This document shows positions 18,789 through 28,580 of a stretch of 64,000 nucleotides of DNA, in pieces. This stretch comes from Acidihalobacter yilgarnensis (GTDB taxonomy: Bacteria > Pseudomonadota > Gammaproteobacteria > DSM-5130 > Acidihalobacteraceae). The DNA lies in the NCBI RefSeq assembly GCF_001753245.1, contig NZ_CP017415.1:3342040-3406039 (forward strand). The letters are read 5' to 3'. Within the stretch, counting starts at the first letter, position 1. Each line of letters opens with the position of its first letter. Below the pieces are notes generated by a model that was not told where the DNA came from, did not search any database, and saw nothing but the letters and a program-made list of their open reading frames with translations. A program made the position numbers and the translations under genes.

Positions 18789-19754
18789 TCAAATACAGGC
18801 GCCACCCGGGCCATTGGGTACCAATGCGCCGGTTAGCTCGGCGATACTGCCAACCTCGTGACGCGTCATATAGGCCAGCAGACCATCGTTGATCCGCGAC
18901 AGAATCAGCGGGTCATAGAACAGCGCCGTGCCGACGCCAATCGCGGAAGCACCGGCCAATAGAAACTCGATTGCGTCCTCCGCACTGGCGACGCCACCCT
19001 GCCCGATGATTGGAATCCCGTGCGGCCGTGCCACCTGATAGACCTGCCAGACCTTGAGCAGGGCGATGGGCTTGATCGCCGGCCCCGACAATCCGCCCTG
19101 GTTGTTGCCGATATGCGGCCTTCGCGCATGAATGTCGATGGCCATCCCCATCAAGGTGTTGATGGCTGCAAAGGCATCCGTACCCGCCTCGATACAACGT
19201 CGCGCGTTCTCGGCGATATCGGTCTGGTTCGGGGAGAGCTTGGTGATCAGCGGTTTGTCCGTCACTCGCCGACAGGCCTCGACCACGCGCGCGGACATAT
19301 CCGGGTCATTCCCGAAGGCCACCCCGCCTTCCTTCACATTGGGGCAGGATATATTGATCTCGATGGCATCGATGGGCGAATCGTCGAAGCGACGCGTCAC
19401 CGCTTCGTATTCCTCGATGGTGGAACCGGATACATTGGCGATATAGCGCGTCTCGCCAAAATCCAGGGTCGGCAGAATCTCGTCGACCACCTTCGCGGCG
19501 CCGGGGTTCTGAAGGCCGATCGCGTTGAGCATGCCCGCGGGCGTCTCGTAGACGCGATGTGCCGGATTGCCCAAACGCGGACTCCCGGTGGTGCCCTTGA
19601 GACAGATCGCACCCACCTCCCGATTGGAGTAGCCCACCACGCGCGTGTATTCTTCGCCGAAGCCGACGCAACCCGACAGCAATACCAACGGTGTCGCCAG
19701 CTTCAGGCCACAAAAATCCACCGCCAATCGAAGGTCGTTAACGCGCTCGCTCAT
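18789..19754 (-). CDS. pyrD: Dihydroorotate dehydrogenase, class 1B catalytic subunit
   Basis: This 321-residue FMN enzyme oxidises dihydroorotate to orotate in pyrimidine synthesis. The class 1 catalytic Cys is C137 in [12 protein letters not shown], and the FMN-site blocks are [37 protein letters not shown] and [12 protein letters not shown]. The KxGG after SCPNV marks class 1B, which normally pairs with PyrK (FAD and 2Fe-2S) to pass electrons to NAD. No pyrK lies nearby. Most gammaproteobacteria carry the quinone-linked class 2 enzyme, so this may be an addition or replacement. Its start codon overlaps that of trmL on the other strand. Confidence 0.85.
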   Translation of the reverse strand: MSERVNDLRLAVDFCGLKLATPLVLLSGCVGFGEEYTRVVGYSNREVGAICLKGTTGSPRLGNPAHRVYETPAGMLNAIGLQNPGAAKVVDEILPTLDFGETRYIANVSGSTIEEYEAVTRRFDDSPIDAIEINISCPNVKEGGVAFGNDPDMSARVVEACRRVTDKPLITKLSPNQTDIAENARRCIEAGTDAFAAINTLMGMAIDIHARRPHIGNNQGGLSGPAIKPIALLKVWQVYQVARPHGIPIIGQGGVASAEDAIEFLLAGASAIGVGTALFYDPLILSRINDGLLAYMTRHEVGSIAELTGALVPNGPGGACI

Positions 19755-20217
19755 GTTTCACGTCGTCCTCTATCAACCTGAAATTCCACCCAATACGGGC
19801 AATGTGATCCGTCTGTGTGCCAACACCGGCTGCCGGCTGCACCTGATCCGCCCGCTAGGCTTCACCCTGGACGACCGCCGCCTACGGCGTGCCGGCCTCG
19901 ACTATCACGAGTGGGCGCAGGTGCAGGAGTATGACAGCCTGCAGGATTTCGCTGAAGCTGTCCGTCCTCTGCGCAGCTTCGCCATGAGCACCCGCGGCGC
20001 ACAGCCGCTCGCCGAGGCCCGCTTCGCGCCGGGCGATGCTTTCGTATTCGGCCCCGAGACTCGCGGCCTGCCAGAATCTGTGCTCGCGGACTACCCGGCT
20101 GATCGGCGCTTGCGACTACCGATGCGCCCACACAGTCGCAGCCTGAATCTCTCCAACAGCGTGGCCGTAACCGTGTTCGAGGCTTGGCGCCAGAACGGCT
20201 TCGAGGGTGGTGCCTAA
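19753..20217 (+). CDS. trmL: tRNA (cytidine/uridine-34 2'-O-)-methyltransferase
   Basis: A 154-residue SPOUT methyltransferase that methylates the ribose of wobble C/cmnm5U in tRNA-Leu. The start [26 protein letters not shown] and the trefoil-knot blocks FGPETRGLP and [24 protein letters not shown] are diagnostic. The length matches E. coli TrmL (157). The longer upstream frame runs antisense through pyrD and is not used. Confidence 0.95.
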   Translation: MFHVVLYQPEIPPNTGNVIRLCANTGCRLHLIRPLGFTLDDRRLRRAGLDYHEWAQVQEYDSLQDFAEAVRPLRSFAMSTRGAQPLAEARFAPGDAFVFGPETRGLPESVLADYPADRRLRLPMRPHSRSLNLSNSVAVTVFEAWRQNGFEGGA

Positions 20218-20233
20218 GCGCCGTCAAGAGATC

Positions 20234-21256
20234 CTAGTCCGCGAAGGACGCGCCCAACTCCGGGCGCGGGTCGCGCGTGAGCAGGGCCTGCACCGCATCC
20301 TGCGCAGGCATGTCCCGGTGAATCACGCCATAAACCTGCTCGCAGATCGGCAGCTCGACACCGTAGCGGCCGGCAACGCGCATAACTCCCTCAGCCGTAG
20401 TCACCCCCTCGACCACCCGACCTATCGCTTGCAGCGCCGAAGTCAGTGACTCGCCGCGCCCCAGGGCCAATCCCAGACGACGGTTGCGAGACTGGTCGTC
20501 GGTACACGTGAGCACCAAATCACCCAGGCCCGACAAGCCCATCAGCGTCTCAGGGCGCGCACCGGCCGCCTGAAACAGGCGCATCAGCTCCGCTAAGCCG
20601 CGCGTGATCAGCGCGGCGCGTGCGTTGGCGCCATAACCCAGACCATCGGAGATGCCGACCGCGATGGCCAGCACGTTCTTGAGTGCGCCGCCCAATTCGA
20701 CGCCGAGCATGTCATCACTGGTGTAGACGCGAAACACGGGGTTACGCAGCCAACCAGCCACCGTTTCAGCAAAGGCGATGTCTGGGGAGGCCACCGTGAC
20801 TGCTGTCGGCTGCCCTCGGGCCACTTCAGAGGCGAAACTGGGACCGGATATCACCGCCCGCAATCGATCTTCGCCCAGCACGCTGGCGATCACGCAATCG
20901 AGCGTATCGGCCGTGTCGTGGGCAAGCCCCTTGGTCAACCAAGCCAGGCGGGCATTGTCGGCCAAGCGCCCGCGTAGTCCCTCGACGAACGTCGTAAAAC
21001 CCGCGCTGGGGATCGCAATCACCAAGTCGCTGGCTCGATCCAACACGGCATCAAGATCGCCCGTGGGCTCTACGCCCGCGGGCAGGGGAATATCACCCAG
21101 GTAACGTGCGTTCCGGCGAGTAGCGGCCATGCACGCCGCGTGCGCCGGGTCACGACTCCACAACAGGCACTGACGACCGTTGCTGGCCAGCAGTACGGCA
21201 ACCGCCGTACCCCAGGATCCGGCACCCAGCACAGCTAGGGGCGCATCGTCTTGCAT
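20234..21256 (-). CDS. gpsA: sn-glycerol-3-phosphate dehydrogenase [NAD(P)+]
   Basis: This 340-residue cytoplasmic enzyme reduces DHAP to glycerol-3-phosphate for phospholipids. The dinucleotide motif GAGSWGTA (11-18), the WLTKGLAHDT block, and the active-site GGALKNVLAIAVGISDGLGYGANA segment are conserved. It is the last gene of the rhodanese-grxC-secB-gpsA series, 11 bases after secB. It is convergent with trmL, with 16 bases between stops. Confidence 0.96.
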   Translation of the reverse strand: MQDDAPLAVLGAGSWGTAVAVLLASNGRQCLLWSRDPAHAACMAATRRNARYLGDIPLPAGVEPTGDLDAVLDRASDLVIAIPSAGFTTFVEGLRGRLADNARLAWLTKGLAHDTADTLDCVIASVLGEDRLRAVISGPSFASEVARGQPTAVTVASPDIAFAETVAGWLRNPVFRVYTSDDMLGVELGGALKNVLAIAVGISDGLGYGANARAALITRGLAELMRLFQAAGARPETLMGLSGLGDLVLTCTDDQSRNRRLGLALGRGESLTSALQAIGRVVEGVTTAEGVMRVAGRYGVELPICEQVYGVIHRDMPAQDAVQALLTRDPRPELGASFAD

Positions 21257-21267
21257 CGTGCTGTCGA

Positions 21268-21747
21268 TCAGTGGCTGGTGTTTGCCGCTTCGGCCGCCGC
21301 GCCCTGCTGCTCAAGCTGCTGCATGTACAAGGCATCGAAATTGATCGGTGCGAGCAGGAGCTGAGGGAAGCCGCCCTTGGCAACCAAATCCGCAACGGCT
21401 TCGCGGGCGAATGGGAACAACAGATTCGGGCAGTAGCTGCCCAGCAGATGGCCCATGTGCTCCTCGGGGATGTTCTGGGCGGTGAACACGCCGGCTTGTT
21501 TGATCTCCACGAGATAGAAGGTCCGCTCGCCGGAACGTGCCGTCACCGTCACCTGCAGCTCAACCTCCCAAACACCGGCATCCAGCGCCTGATGCGACAC
21601 GTTCAGCTGCACCTCGGCCTCGGGCTGCCACTCACGCGTGAAGACCTGCGGCGCGTCAGGTGACTCAAAGGACACGTCTTTCAAATAAATTTTCTGGATG
21701 CCGAATTGCTGGTCGGCGGCTTCGGTGTTGCTGGTTTCGTCGGTCAT
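21268..21747 (-). CDS. secB: Protein-export chaperone SecB
   Basis: A 159-residue cytosolic tetrameric chaperone that keeps Sec substrates unfolded and hands them to SecA. The blocks IQKIYLKDVSFESPDAP, YLVEIKQAGVF and NLLFPFAREAVADLVAKGGFPQLLLAPINFDALY are typical. Position upstream of gpsA and downstream of grxC is the classical arrangement. Confidence 0.97.
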   Translation of the reverse strand: MTDETSNTEAADQQFGIQKIYLKDVSFESPDAPQVFTREWQPEAEVQLNVSHQALDAGVWEVELQVTVTARSGERTFYLVEIKQAGVFTAQNIPEEHMGHLLGSYCPNLLFPFAREAVADLVAKGGFPQLLLAPINFDALYMQQLEQQGAAAEAANTSH

Positions 21748-21867
21748 GGGCTTTCTCGAGGCAGGGAATGTCGGGGAGGTATGGTAATCGCTCGCGCCGC
21801 GCGGCGGAACCGCCCATTGCGATCAAGCCCGGTTCTATATCGTTGCCGATACGGGACACGCCCCGAT

Positions 21868-22134
21868 TTAGTCTGCGGCGAGATCACCTAGAAGCGGGTC
21901 GAGTTCGCCACGGCGATCCAGAGTGGCCATCTCGTCGTAACCGCCGATATGCCGGTCACCGATGAATATCTGCGGCACGCTGGTACGCCCACTGCGCACT
22001 TCCATCTCGGTGCGCAGATCGTGGCGTCCTTCGATCCGCCGCTCCTCGTAGATAGCGCCCTTTCTTTCCAGCAAACCGCGCGCAGCAACGCAGTACGGGC
22101 AGTATTCAGTGGTATAGAGTACGACGGCAGACAT
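21868..22134 (-). CDS. grxC: Glutaredoxin 3
   Basis: An 88-residue dithiol glutaredoxin with active site C12-P-Y-C15, the cis-proline region TSVPQIFIG and the GG motif (HIGGYDE). It reduces disulfides and glutathione-mixed disulfides using glutathione. The ATG at 22134 gives the usual length; the longer frame runs into the rhodanese gene, which ends four bases upstream. Confidence 0.95.
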   Translation of the reverse strand: MSAVVLYTTEYCPYCVAARGLLERKGAIYEERRIEGRHDLRTEMEVRSGRTSVPQIFIGDRHIGGYDEMATLDRRGELDPLLGDLAAD

Positions 22135-22138
22135 GGGA

Positions 22139-22564
22139 TTAACGCTTACGAACCGGCAGGTTAGCTTCGCGCCATGCGAGCATGCCGCCACGCAGATTGA
22201 CCACCTTCTCGAATCCCGCCTTGCGCAGCATCCGGCAGGCCTGCGAGGAACGGTTGCCAGAACGGCAATAGGCGATGACGGTCTTGTCCCGGTGCTTATC
22301 GAGCTCCACCAGCCGCTGGCCTAGCGAGGCCAGCGGGATATGCTTTGGTTTGCCGATCATGCCTTCGCGCACCTCGGCATCGTCACGCACGTCAAGCACG
22401 ATCGCGTCGTCGCGGTTCATGAGCTGGACCACTTCGCCTGCGCTCAAGTGTTTGACGCCGCTGGTCAGGCGAGAGAATTCCACCCAGCCGATCATCGCGA
22501 CATTGAAGACCAATGCAACGAACGGCAGCGGATTGCTGACGACAAACTGAAGATAGGCTTGCAT
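22139..22564 (-). CDS. Membrane-anchored rhodanese-like protein
   Basis: A 141-residue protein with one N-terminal transmembrane helix (residues 8-30) and a single rhodanese domain carrying the active-site C100 in AYCRSGNRS. It is the YibN-type protein found upstream of grxC and secB in gammaproteobacteria. The six-residue active loop is of the sulfurtransferase kind, so it can carry a persulfide. An ArsR gene with SqrR-like cysteine spacing lies just upstream on the same strand. Confidence 0.9.
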   Translation of the reverse strand: MQAYLQFVVSNPLPFVALVFNVAMIGWVEFSRLTSGVKHLSAGEVVQLMNRDDAIVLDVRDDAEVREGMIGKPKHIPLASLGQRLVELDKHRDKTVIAYCRSGNRSSQACRMLRKAGFEKVVNLRGGMLAWREANLPVRKR

Positions 22565-22619
22565 GTGACCCTGAACCCTCGACTGGCAAAACCGGCACTA
22601 TAGCCCACAAGGCCGCGAG

Positions 22620-22937
22620 CTATATACCGCTACTGCAGAAGACTTCCTGCATCATGCCGATCAGGCGCAGCGTGCGGCGGTCGCTCACTCGGTAGAACAC
22701 CTTGTTGGCGTCCTTGCGCGACGCCAGAATGCCCTTGTCACGCAGGATCGCCAGATGCTGCGAGATATTGCTCTGCGAGGTGCCTACGCTGTCAACGATG
22801 TCCTGCACGCTGATTTCCTGATCGCCCAGCGTGCAAAGAATCTTCAAACGCAAAGGGTGCGACATGGCTTTGAGGGAACGCGAGGCTCGATCTATATCCT
22901 CATCCAGCGTCATCAATTCGGGGTTCACGACTTCCAT
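22620..22937 (-). CDS. ArsR-family regulator with persulfide-sensor cysteine spacing
   Basis: A 105-residue winged-helix regulator. The recognition region reads VGTSQSNISQHLAILRDKGIL and the wing ASRKDANKVFYRV. Its only two cysteines are C35 (in LKILCTLGD, helix alpha-2) and C101 (EVFC, helix alpha-5), 66 residues apart. SqrR (C41/C107) and BigR (C42/C108) have the same positions and spacing and form polysulfide bridges, so this is probably a reactive-sulfur sensor rather than a metal sensor; arsenic- or zinc-type ligand sets are absent. The adjacent rhodanese gene fits. Targets are inferred. Confidence 0.85.
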   Translation of the reverse strand: MEVVNPELMTLDEDIDRASRSLKAMSHPLRLKILCTLGDQEISVQDIVDSVGTSQSNISQHLAILRDKGILASRKDANKVFYRVSDRRTLRLIGMMQEVFCSSGI

Positions 22938-22968
22938 GCATCTAACCTTTAAGGTGGCGCGGCCGCCG

Positions 22969-22983
22969 GTTCAACCGCTGAAT
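22969..22983. promoter_or_regulatory. Candidate operator ahead of the ArsR gene
   Basis: GTTCAACCGCTGAAT is an imperfect dyad (TTCA-N5-TGAA core) 32-46 bases upstream of the ArsR start, followed by the AT-rich palindrome TAATATTA (22983-22990). It is the best-placed symmetrical element for autoregulation, but no experimental consensus can be checked here. Confidence 0.35.
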
Positions 22984-23162
22984 AATATTAGCACTTTCCG
23001 ATTAACCCATCCCGTCCCCTCAACCGGAGGCGCCAAAGGCGGGTCAAAACCCCGCAAGAGGCGGGACACCATACATTCGGGCCGGATGGGTATACTGGCC
23101 CACATTCGGCGTGTACTAAGTTTGTAAATTACCAACTCCTTAATTATTACCCTGAATAATCC

Positions 23163-24347
23163 ATGCGGGCTAGTCGTTTTTATACCATCCTAAGATTGGC
23201 CGCCCTCGCGGTCTTCTCCCTGCTGCTTTTCCCGCAAGGCGTGGTCCTGGCTGCGAACGATGATCCCACTGCCCATAAATTACGGGAAATCCAGGGCCGT
23301 ATACGGACGGTAACCCGAGAAATCGAAAAGGCCCAGGGCCAACGAGGCCAGATCGAAGCGCAGCTACGGCGCAGCGAGCAATCCATCGGTGCAGCCGAGG
23401 ACGCGCTACGCCTAACTCGGTTGCGCCTGACCCAGCAACAGACTCGGCTGAGCACCTTGATGTCTCGCGCCGGACGACAACAGGCGCGCCTCAAACATCA
23501 GATCAACGCCTTGAGCACCCAGGTGATTTCGGCCTACAAGGCTGGCCAGCAGCCCCGATTGCAGTTATTGCTCAATCAGGAAGACCCCGCCAAAATCAGC
23601 CGAATGCTGGCCTACTACGACTACCTCAATCGTGCTCGGCTTCAGGAAATCGCCAGCGCGAAACACAATCTCGCTGGCCTGATCCAAACCCAGCGAGCGC
23701 TCAAGACCGAGACCCGTGCGCTCGACGCCACCCTCGCACAACAGCGAAGCCATCAGGCCGAGCTGACTCGGGCAGAGCAGCAGCGACGTCTCGCACTGAC
23801 CCAGCTCAACCAGACCATCAGCGACAAGCAAGCACGCCTCAGCAGCCTCAAACAGGACGCCAAGCGACTGCAGGACATCGTTGATTCAATCGGACGGGCG
23901 GTCGCCCATAGCGCATCAATCAACACGCTTAACCACACCCCCTTCGACCGCTTGCGTGGCCGCCTGCCCTGGCCAGTATCCGGCAGCATCGCGGCGAGCT
24001 TTGGCCAAGCACGAGACGGCAGCGATGGCGTCCTGCGCTGGCAGGGCACCTTTATTAAAACCCATCGTGGCGCACCGATTCATGCCGTGGATGCGGGTCG
24101 TGTCGTGTTCGCTGACTGGCTGCGCGGCTACGGTCTACTGCTGATCATCGACCACGGCAAAGGCTTCATGACCCTCTACGGGCACGACCAAGCCATTTAT
24201 CGCCCGGTAGGGTCATGGGTGCGTGCCGGCGAGGTCGTGGCCAGTGTTGGCGATAGCGGCGGCGCACGCAGCAGCGGCGTCTACTTTGCCATACGCCGCG
24301 ACGGGCGGCCGCTCAATCCGGAGCATTGGTGCAGTGGCCGCCCCTGA
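23163..24347 (+). CDS. envC: EnvC-type murein hydrolase activator (degenerate LytM domain)
   Basis: A 394-residue periplasmic protein: signal peptide (cleavage near VVLAAN, residue 30), long coiled coils (about 33-245) and a C-terminal LytM/M23 domain (about 270-390). In active LytM enzymes the first zinc ligands sit in an HxGiD motif; here the equivalent stretch (GTFIKTHRGAPIHAVDAG) lacks that pattern, as in EnvC, which activates amidases AmiA/B instead of cutting peptidoglycan. The ctpA-type protease and divergent deacetylase follow, the usual gammaproteobacterial trio. Confidence 0.88.
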   Translation: MRASRFYTILRLAALAVFSLLLFPQGVVLAANDDPTAHKLREIQGRIRTVTREIEKAQGQRGQIEAQLRRSEQSIGAAEDALRLTRLRLTQQQTRLSTLMSRAGRQQARLKHQINALSTQVISAYKAGQQPRLQLLLNQEDPAKISRMLAYYDYLNRARLQEIASAKHNLAGLIQTQRALKTETRALDATLAQQRSHQAELTRAEQQRRLALTQLNQTISDKQARLSSLKQDAKRLQDIVDSIGRAVAHSASINTLNHTPFDRLRGRLPWPVSGSIAASFGQARDGSDGVLRWQGTFIKTHRGAPIHAVDAGRVVFADWLRGYGLLLIIDHGKGFMTLYGHDQAIYRPVGSWVRAGEVVASVGDSGGARSSGVYFAIRRDGRPLNPEHWCSGRP

Positions 24348-24451
24348 CATCGATCGAATGACCACAACCTGCGGCGACCTCTGCCGGCTGAGATGGTAGA
24401 ATCCGAACCACTGCCCCGCCCAGCCTCGGGGCCCCTGCCTTGGAGCACTGC

Positions 24452-25786
24452 ATGACGTCCAGATTCCGCATCCTGAGTATTCTGTGTCTGACGCTGGCCA
24501 TAGGCATCGGCCCAGGAGTGCGCTACGCACTGGCTGCCGGCACCCCAGCGGGAACCGCACAAGCTCAGAAGGACATGCTGCCGCTCAAGGAACTGCAGAC
24601 CTTCAGCGAGATTTTTCAGCGCATCAAACAAGACTATGTCAAGCCGGTCAGCGACAAGGAACTGCTCGACAACGCTATTCAAGGCATGCTGACCGGGCTT
24701 GATCCTCACTCGGCCTATCTCGACGCCAACGCCTTCAAGCAGCTGCAAATCGACACCACCGGCGAATTCGGCGGACTCGGTCTTGTGGTCGGCACCAAGG
24801 ACGGTTTCATCCAGGTCGTCTCGCCCATCGACGATACGCCGGCACAACGTGCCGGGATCAAGCCTGGCGACATCATTACCCGTATCAACGACGTATCGGT
24901 GCAGGGCCTCGGCCTCGACCAGGCAGTCAAGATGATGCGCGGGAAACCCGGTAGCGAGGTTAAGCTGGAGATTGCACGCCAAGGCGTCAGCAAGCCACTG
25001 CACTTCGTCCTCAAGCGCGAGGTGATTCGCGTCGACAGCGTCAAGAGTCATATGCTCGAACCGGGCTACGGCTATGTCCGCATCACCAGCTTCCAGGCCA
25101 ACACGCCGGCCAGCCTGAAAAAGGCCATCGACAAGCTCGATCACGAAAACAAGGGTCCGCTCAAGGGCCTGGTACTCGATCTGCGCAACAATCCGGGTGG
25201 TGTACTCAGTGCCGCCGTGGGGGTTTCCAACGCCTTTCTCAATCGGGGCCTGATCGTCTACACCAAAGGCCGCCTGGCCGACTCCGATCTGCGTTACGAA
25301 GCCACGCCGGGCGATGCCCTGCACGGCGCACCGATGGTCGTGCTGGTCAACGGCGGCACCGCCTCCGCGGCCGAAATCGTCTCCGGCGCGCTCAAGGACA
25401 ACCACCGCGCGCTGATCGTCGGGACGCGCACCTTCGGCAAGGGTTCGGTGCAAACCGTGCTCCCGCTGTCGCATGACACCGCCGTCAAACTCACCACAGC
25501 GCTCTACTTCACACCGAACGGGCATTCGATCCAGGCAGAGGGCATCGAACCCAACATCGTGGTTGAGCCGCTCGCCGTCGGCAAATCACTTAGCGATGGC
25601 TTCCAGATGCTGCGCGAGGCCGATCTGGCGGGCCATTTGGCCAATCCAGACGGCAAGGCCAAGGCCGCACGCGATGGCAAGGGGGACCCCAGCCTCGCAC
25701 ACACCGATTTTCAGCTCTACGAGGCCCTGACCGTGCTCAAGAGCCTGGCGCTCAGCCAGAGCTTCCGCGCCGCCTCCACCGGGTAG
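24452..25786 (+). CDS. Carboxyl-terminal processing protease, S41A family
   Basis: A 444-residue periplasmic serine protease with signal peptide (to about residue 30), a PDZ domain (about 100-190, FGGLGLVVGTKDG and RAGIKPGDIITRINDV) and an S41 domain. The nucleophile is S305 in NGGTASAAE and the general base K330 in TFGKGS, the Ser-Lys dyad of CtpA/Prc. Such proteases trim C-termini and are implicated in controlling peptidoglycan hydrolases. The ATG at 24452 is chosen over an upstream TTG. It follows envC by 104 bases. Confidence 0.93.
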   Translation: MTSRFRILSILCLTLAIGIGPGVRYALAAGTPAGTAQAQKDMLPLKELQTFSEIFQRIKQDYVKPVSDKELLDNAIQGMLTGLDPHSAYLDANAFKQLQIDTTGEFGGLGLVVGTKDGFIQVVSPIDDTPAQRAGIKPGDIITRINDVSVQGLGLDQAVKMMRGKPGSEVKLEIARQGVSKPLHFVLKREVIRVDSVKSHMLEPGYGYVRITSFQANTPASLKKAIDKLDHENKGPLKGLVLDLRNNPGGVLSAAVGVSNAFLNRGLIVYTKGRLADSDLRYEATPGDALHGAPMVVLVNGGTASAAEIVSGALKDNHRALIVGTRTFGKGSVQTVLPLSHDTAVKLTTALYFTPNGHSIQAEGIEPNIVVEPLAVGKSLSDGFQMLREADLAGHLANPDGKAKAARDGKGDPSLAHTDFQLYEALTVLKSLALSQSFRAASTG

Positions 25787-25795
25787 CCGGGTTCA

Positions 25796-27465
<1,670 letters not shown>

Positions 27466-27572
27466 CCGTTTGTGACCGCCTCGCAGCGGTCAAGCATCAT
27501 CCCGCGCAGGCGGAGAGCGAGAACCGCGCCGATCTCATACGGCATGGACGGTGCGTAAGCCCTCGCACGGTC

Positions 27573-28580
27573 TTATTCCGTCTCGCCGAAATACGCACCT
27601 TCGATTTCCACCAACAACTCCGAACGGCAGACATCGCCTTGCAGCAACACCATCGGCAGACGTTTGCCCAGGCGTTCGCGCAGCCAAGCCTCCGTAGCTA
27701 CGGCATCGGCCGGATTACGCAGATAAACCTTGATCAGGCTCAGTTCGTTGGGCGTGTGAACTTTCAAGCCCTCGACGCGGTGCGCTTCGCCCACCACCGC
27801 CTCGATGTTGGCCAAGGTCTCACCCAGCTGCGATTCGAGGGTCTCATGCAGCGAGGCATGGCCGACGATGCTTGCCGTCCCCGAAATATAGAGATGCACG
27901 CCCTCACGCCAGCGCTTGAGGGTCGCCCGCGAGAACGAGGGGCTGCGCGGCCCGTAACGCTGCGGATAACGGAAGGCACTGACCTGTCGCGGATTTTCGA
28001 TCTGAATGCCGGGTTCTCGGGCGGCAATGGCATAGACCTGTAGCCCGCCGCCACATGAACCCAGCGCGCTGGCGGCGGGCAGCCGTGCGTCGTCGAGCGC
28101 ACGCACCGCCTCCAGCGCGGCCGCGCGGCCGACACAGAAGGAACGGTAGCGTTCATGCCCCGCTTCCTCCGCGTTGATTCTGGGAAGATAGTTCCAGACC
28201 CTCACCAGGTGCGGATAACCCTCCGCGCGCAACACCGTCATCAATTCGGCGTATACAACCTGCGCGTCCTCTTCCACTCGCCCCGTATCCGGCCACATCA
28301 GGCGCAGGAACAACAGCTCCGAAGTACGGGCGAGATGGAAATTACCGCGACGTTCATACGCCACCGGCTCTGTGCTGTGCCAATACTCACAGACGGGTAG
28401 GCCGCCGACCTGTGGCAACCATTCGGCAAAATCCGACGTGCCGTCCGGCACGCGCACGCCCTCGGTAAAATCGATCAACGCAAGCGCGTGCGGATCGTTG
28501 ACCAGACGTGTTCGCTCGGTCACGGGCACATAGGCCATGCCGAAGGGGCCGGTATATGTGCTGGCGATATCCACTGTCAT
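27573..28580 (-). CDS. Chorismatase (FkbO/Hyg5/XanB2 family), hydroxybenzoate-forming
   Basis: A 335-residue protein of the chorismatase family, which hydrolyses or rearranges chorismate. Recognisable parts are VCEYWHS, FLRLMWPD, RVWNYLPRIN, RYRSFCVGRAAAL, PRQVSAFRYPQRYGPRSPSFSRA and the C-terminal GDVCRSELLVEIEG. A Cys in this last region is found in Hyg5/XanB2-type enzymes that make 3-hydroxybenzoate; I recall this only approximately. XanB2 supplies the aryl starter of xanthomonadin, and an aryl-polyene operon lies 3.8 kb away, so that role is likely here. The start overlaps the halogenase stop by four bases. Confidence 0.82.
   Translation of the reverse strand: MTVDIASTYTGPFGMAYVPVTERTRLVNDPHALALIDFTEGVRVPDGTSDFAEWLPQVGGLPVCEYWHSTEPVAYERRGNFHLARTSELLFLRLMWPDTGRVEEDAQVVYAELMTVLRAEGYPHLVRVWNYLPRINAEEAGHERYRSFCVGRAAALEAVRALDDARLPAASALGSCGGGLQVYAIAAREPGIQIENPRQVSAFRYPQRYGPRSPSFSRATLKRWREGVHLYISGTASIVGHASLHETLESQLGETLANIEAVVGEAHRVEGLKVHTPNELSLIKVYLRNPADAVATEAWLRERLGKRLPMVLLQGDVCRSELLVEIEGAYFGETE

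Noticed and set aside
27473-27492. TGACCGC/GCGGTCA hairpin after the ferredoxin as a terminator
   Set aside because: Seven pairs without a T-run on either strand; not distinguishable from chance.
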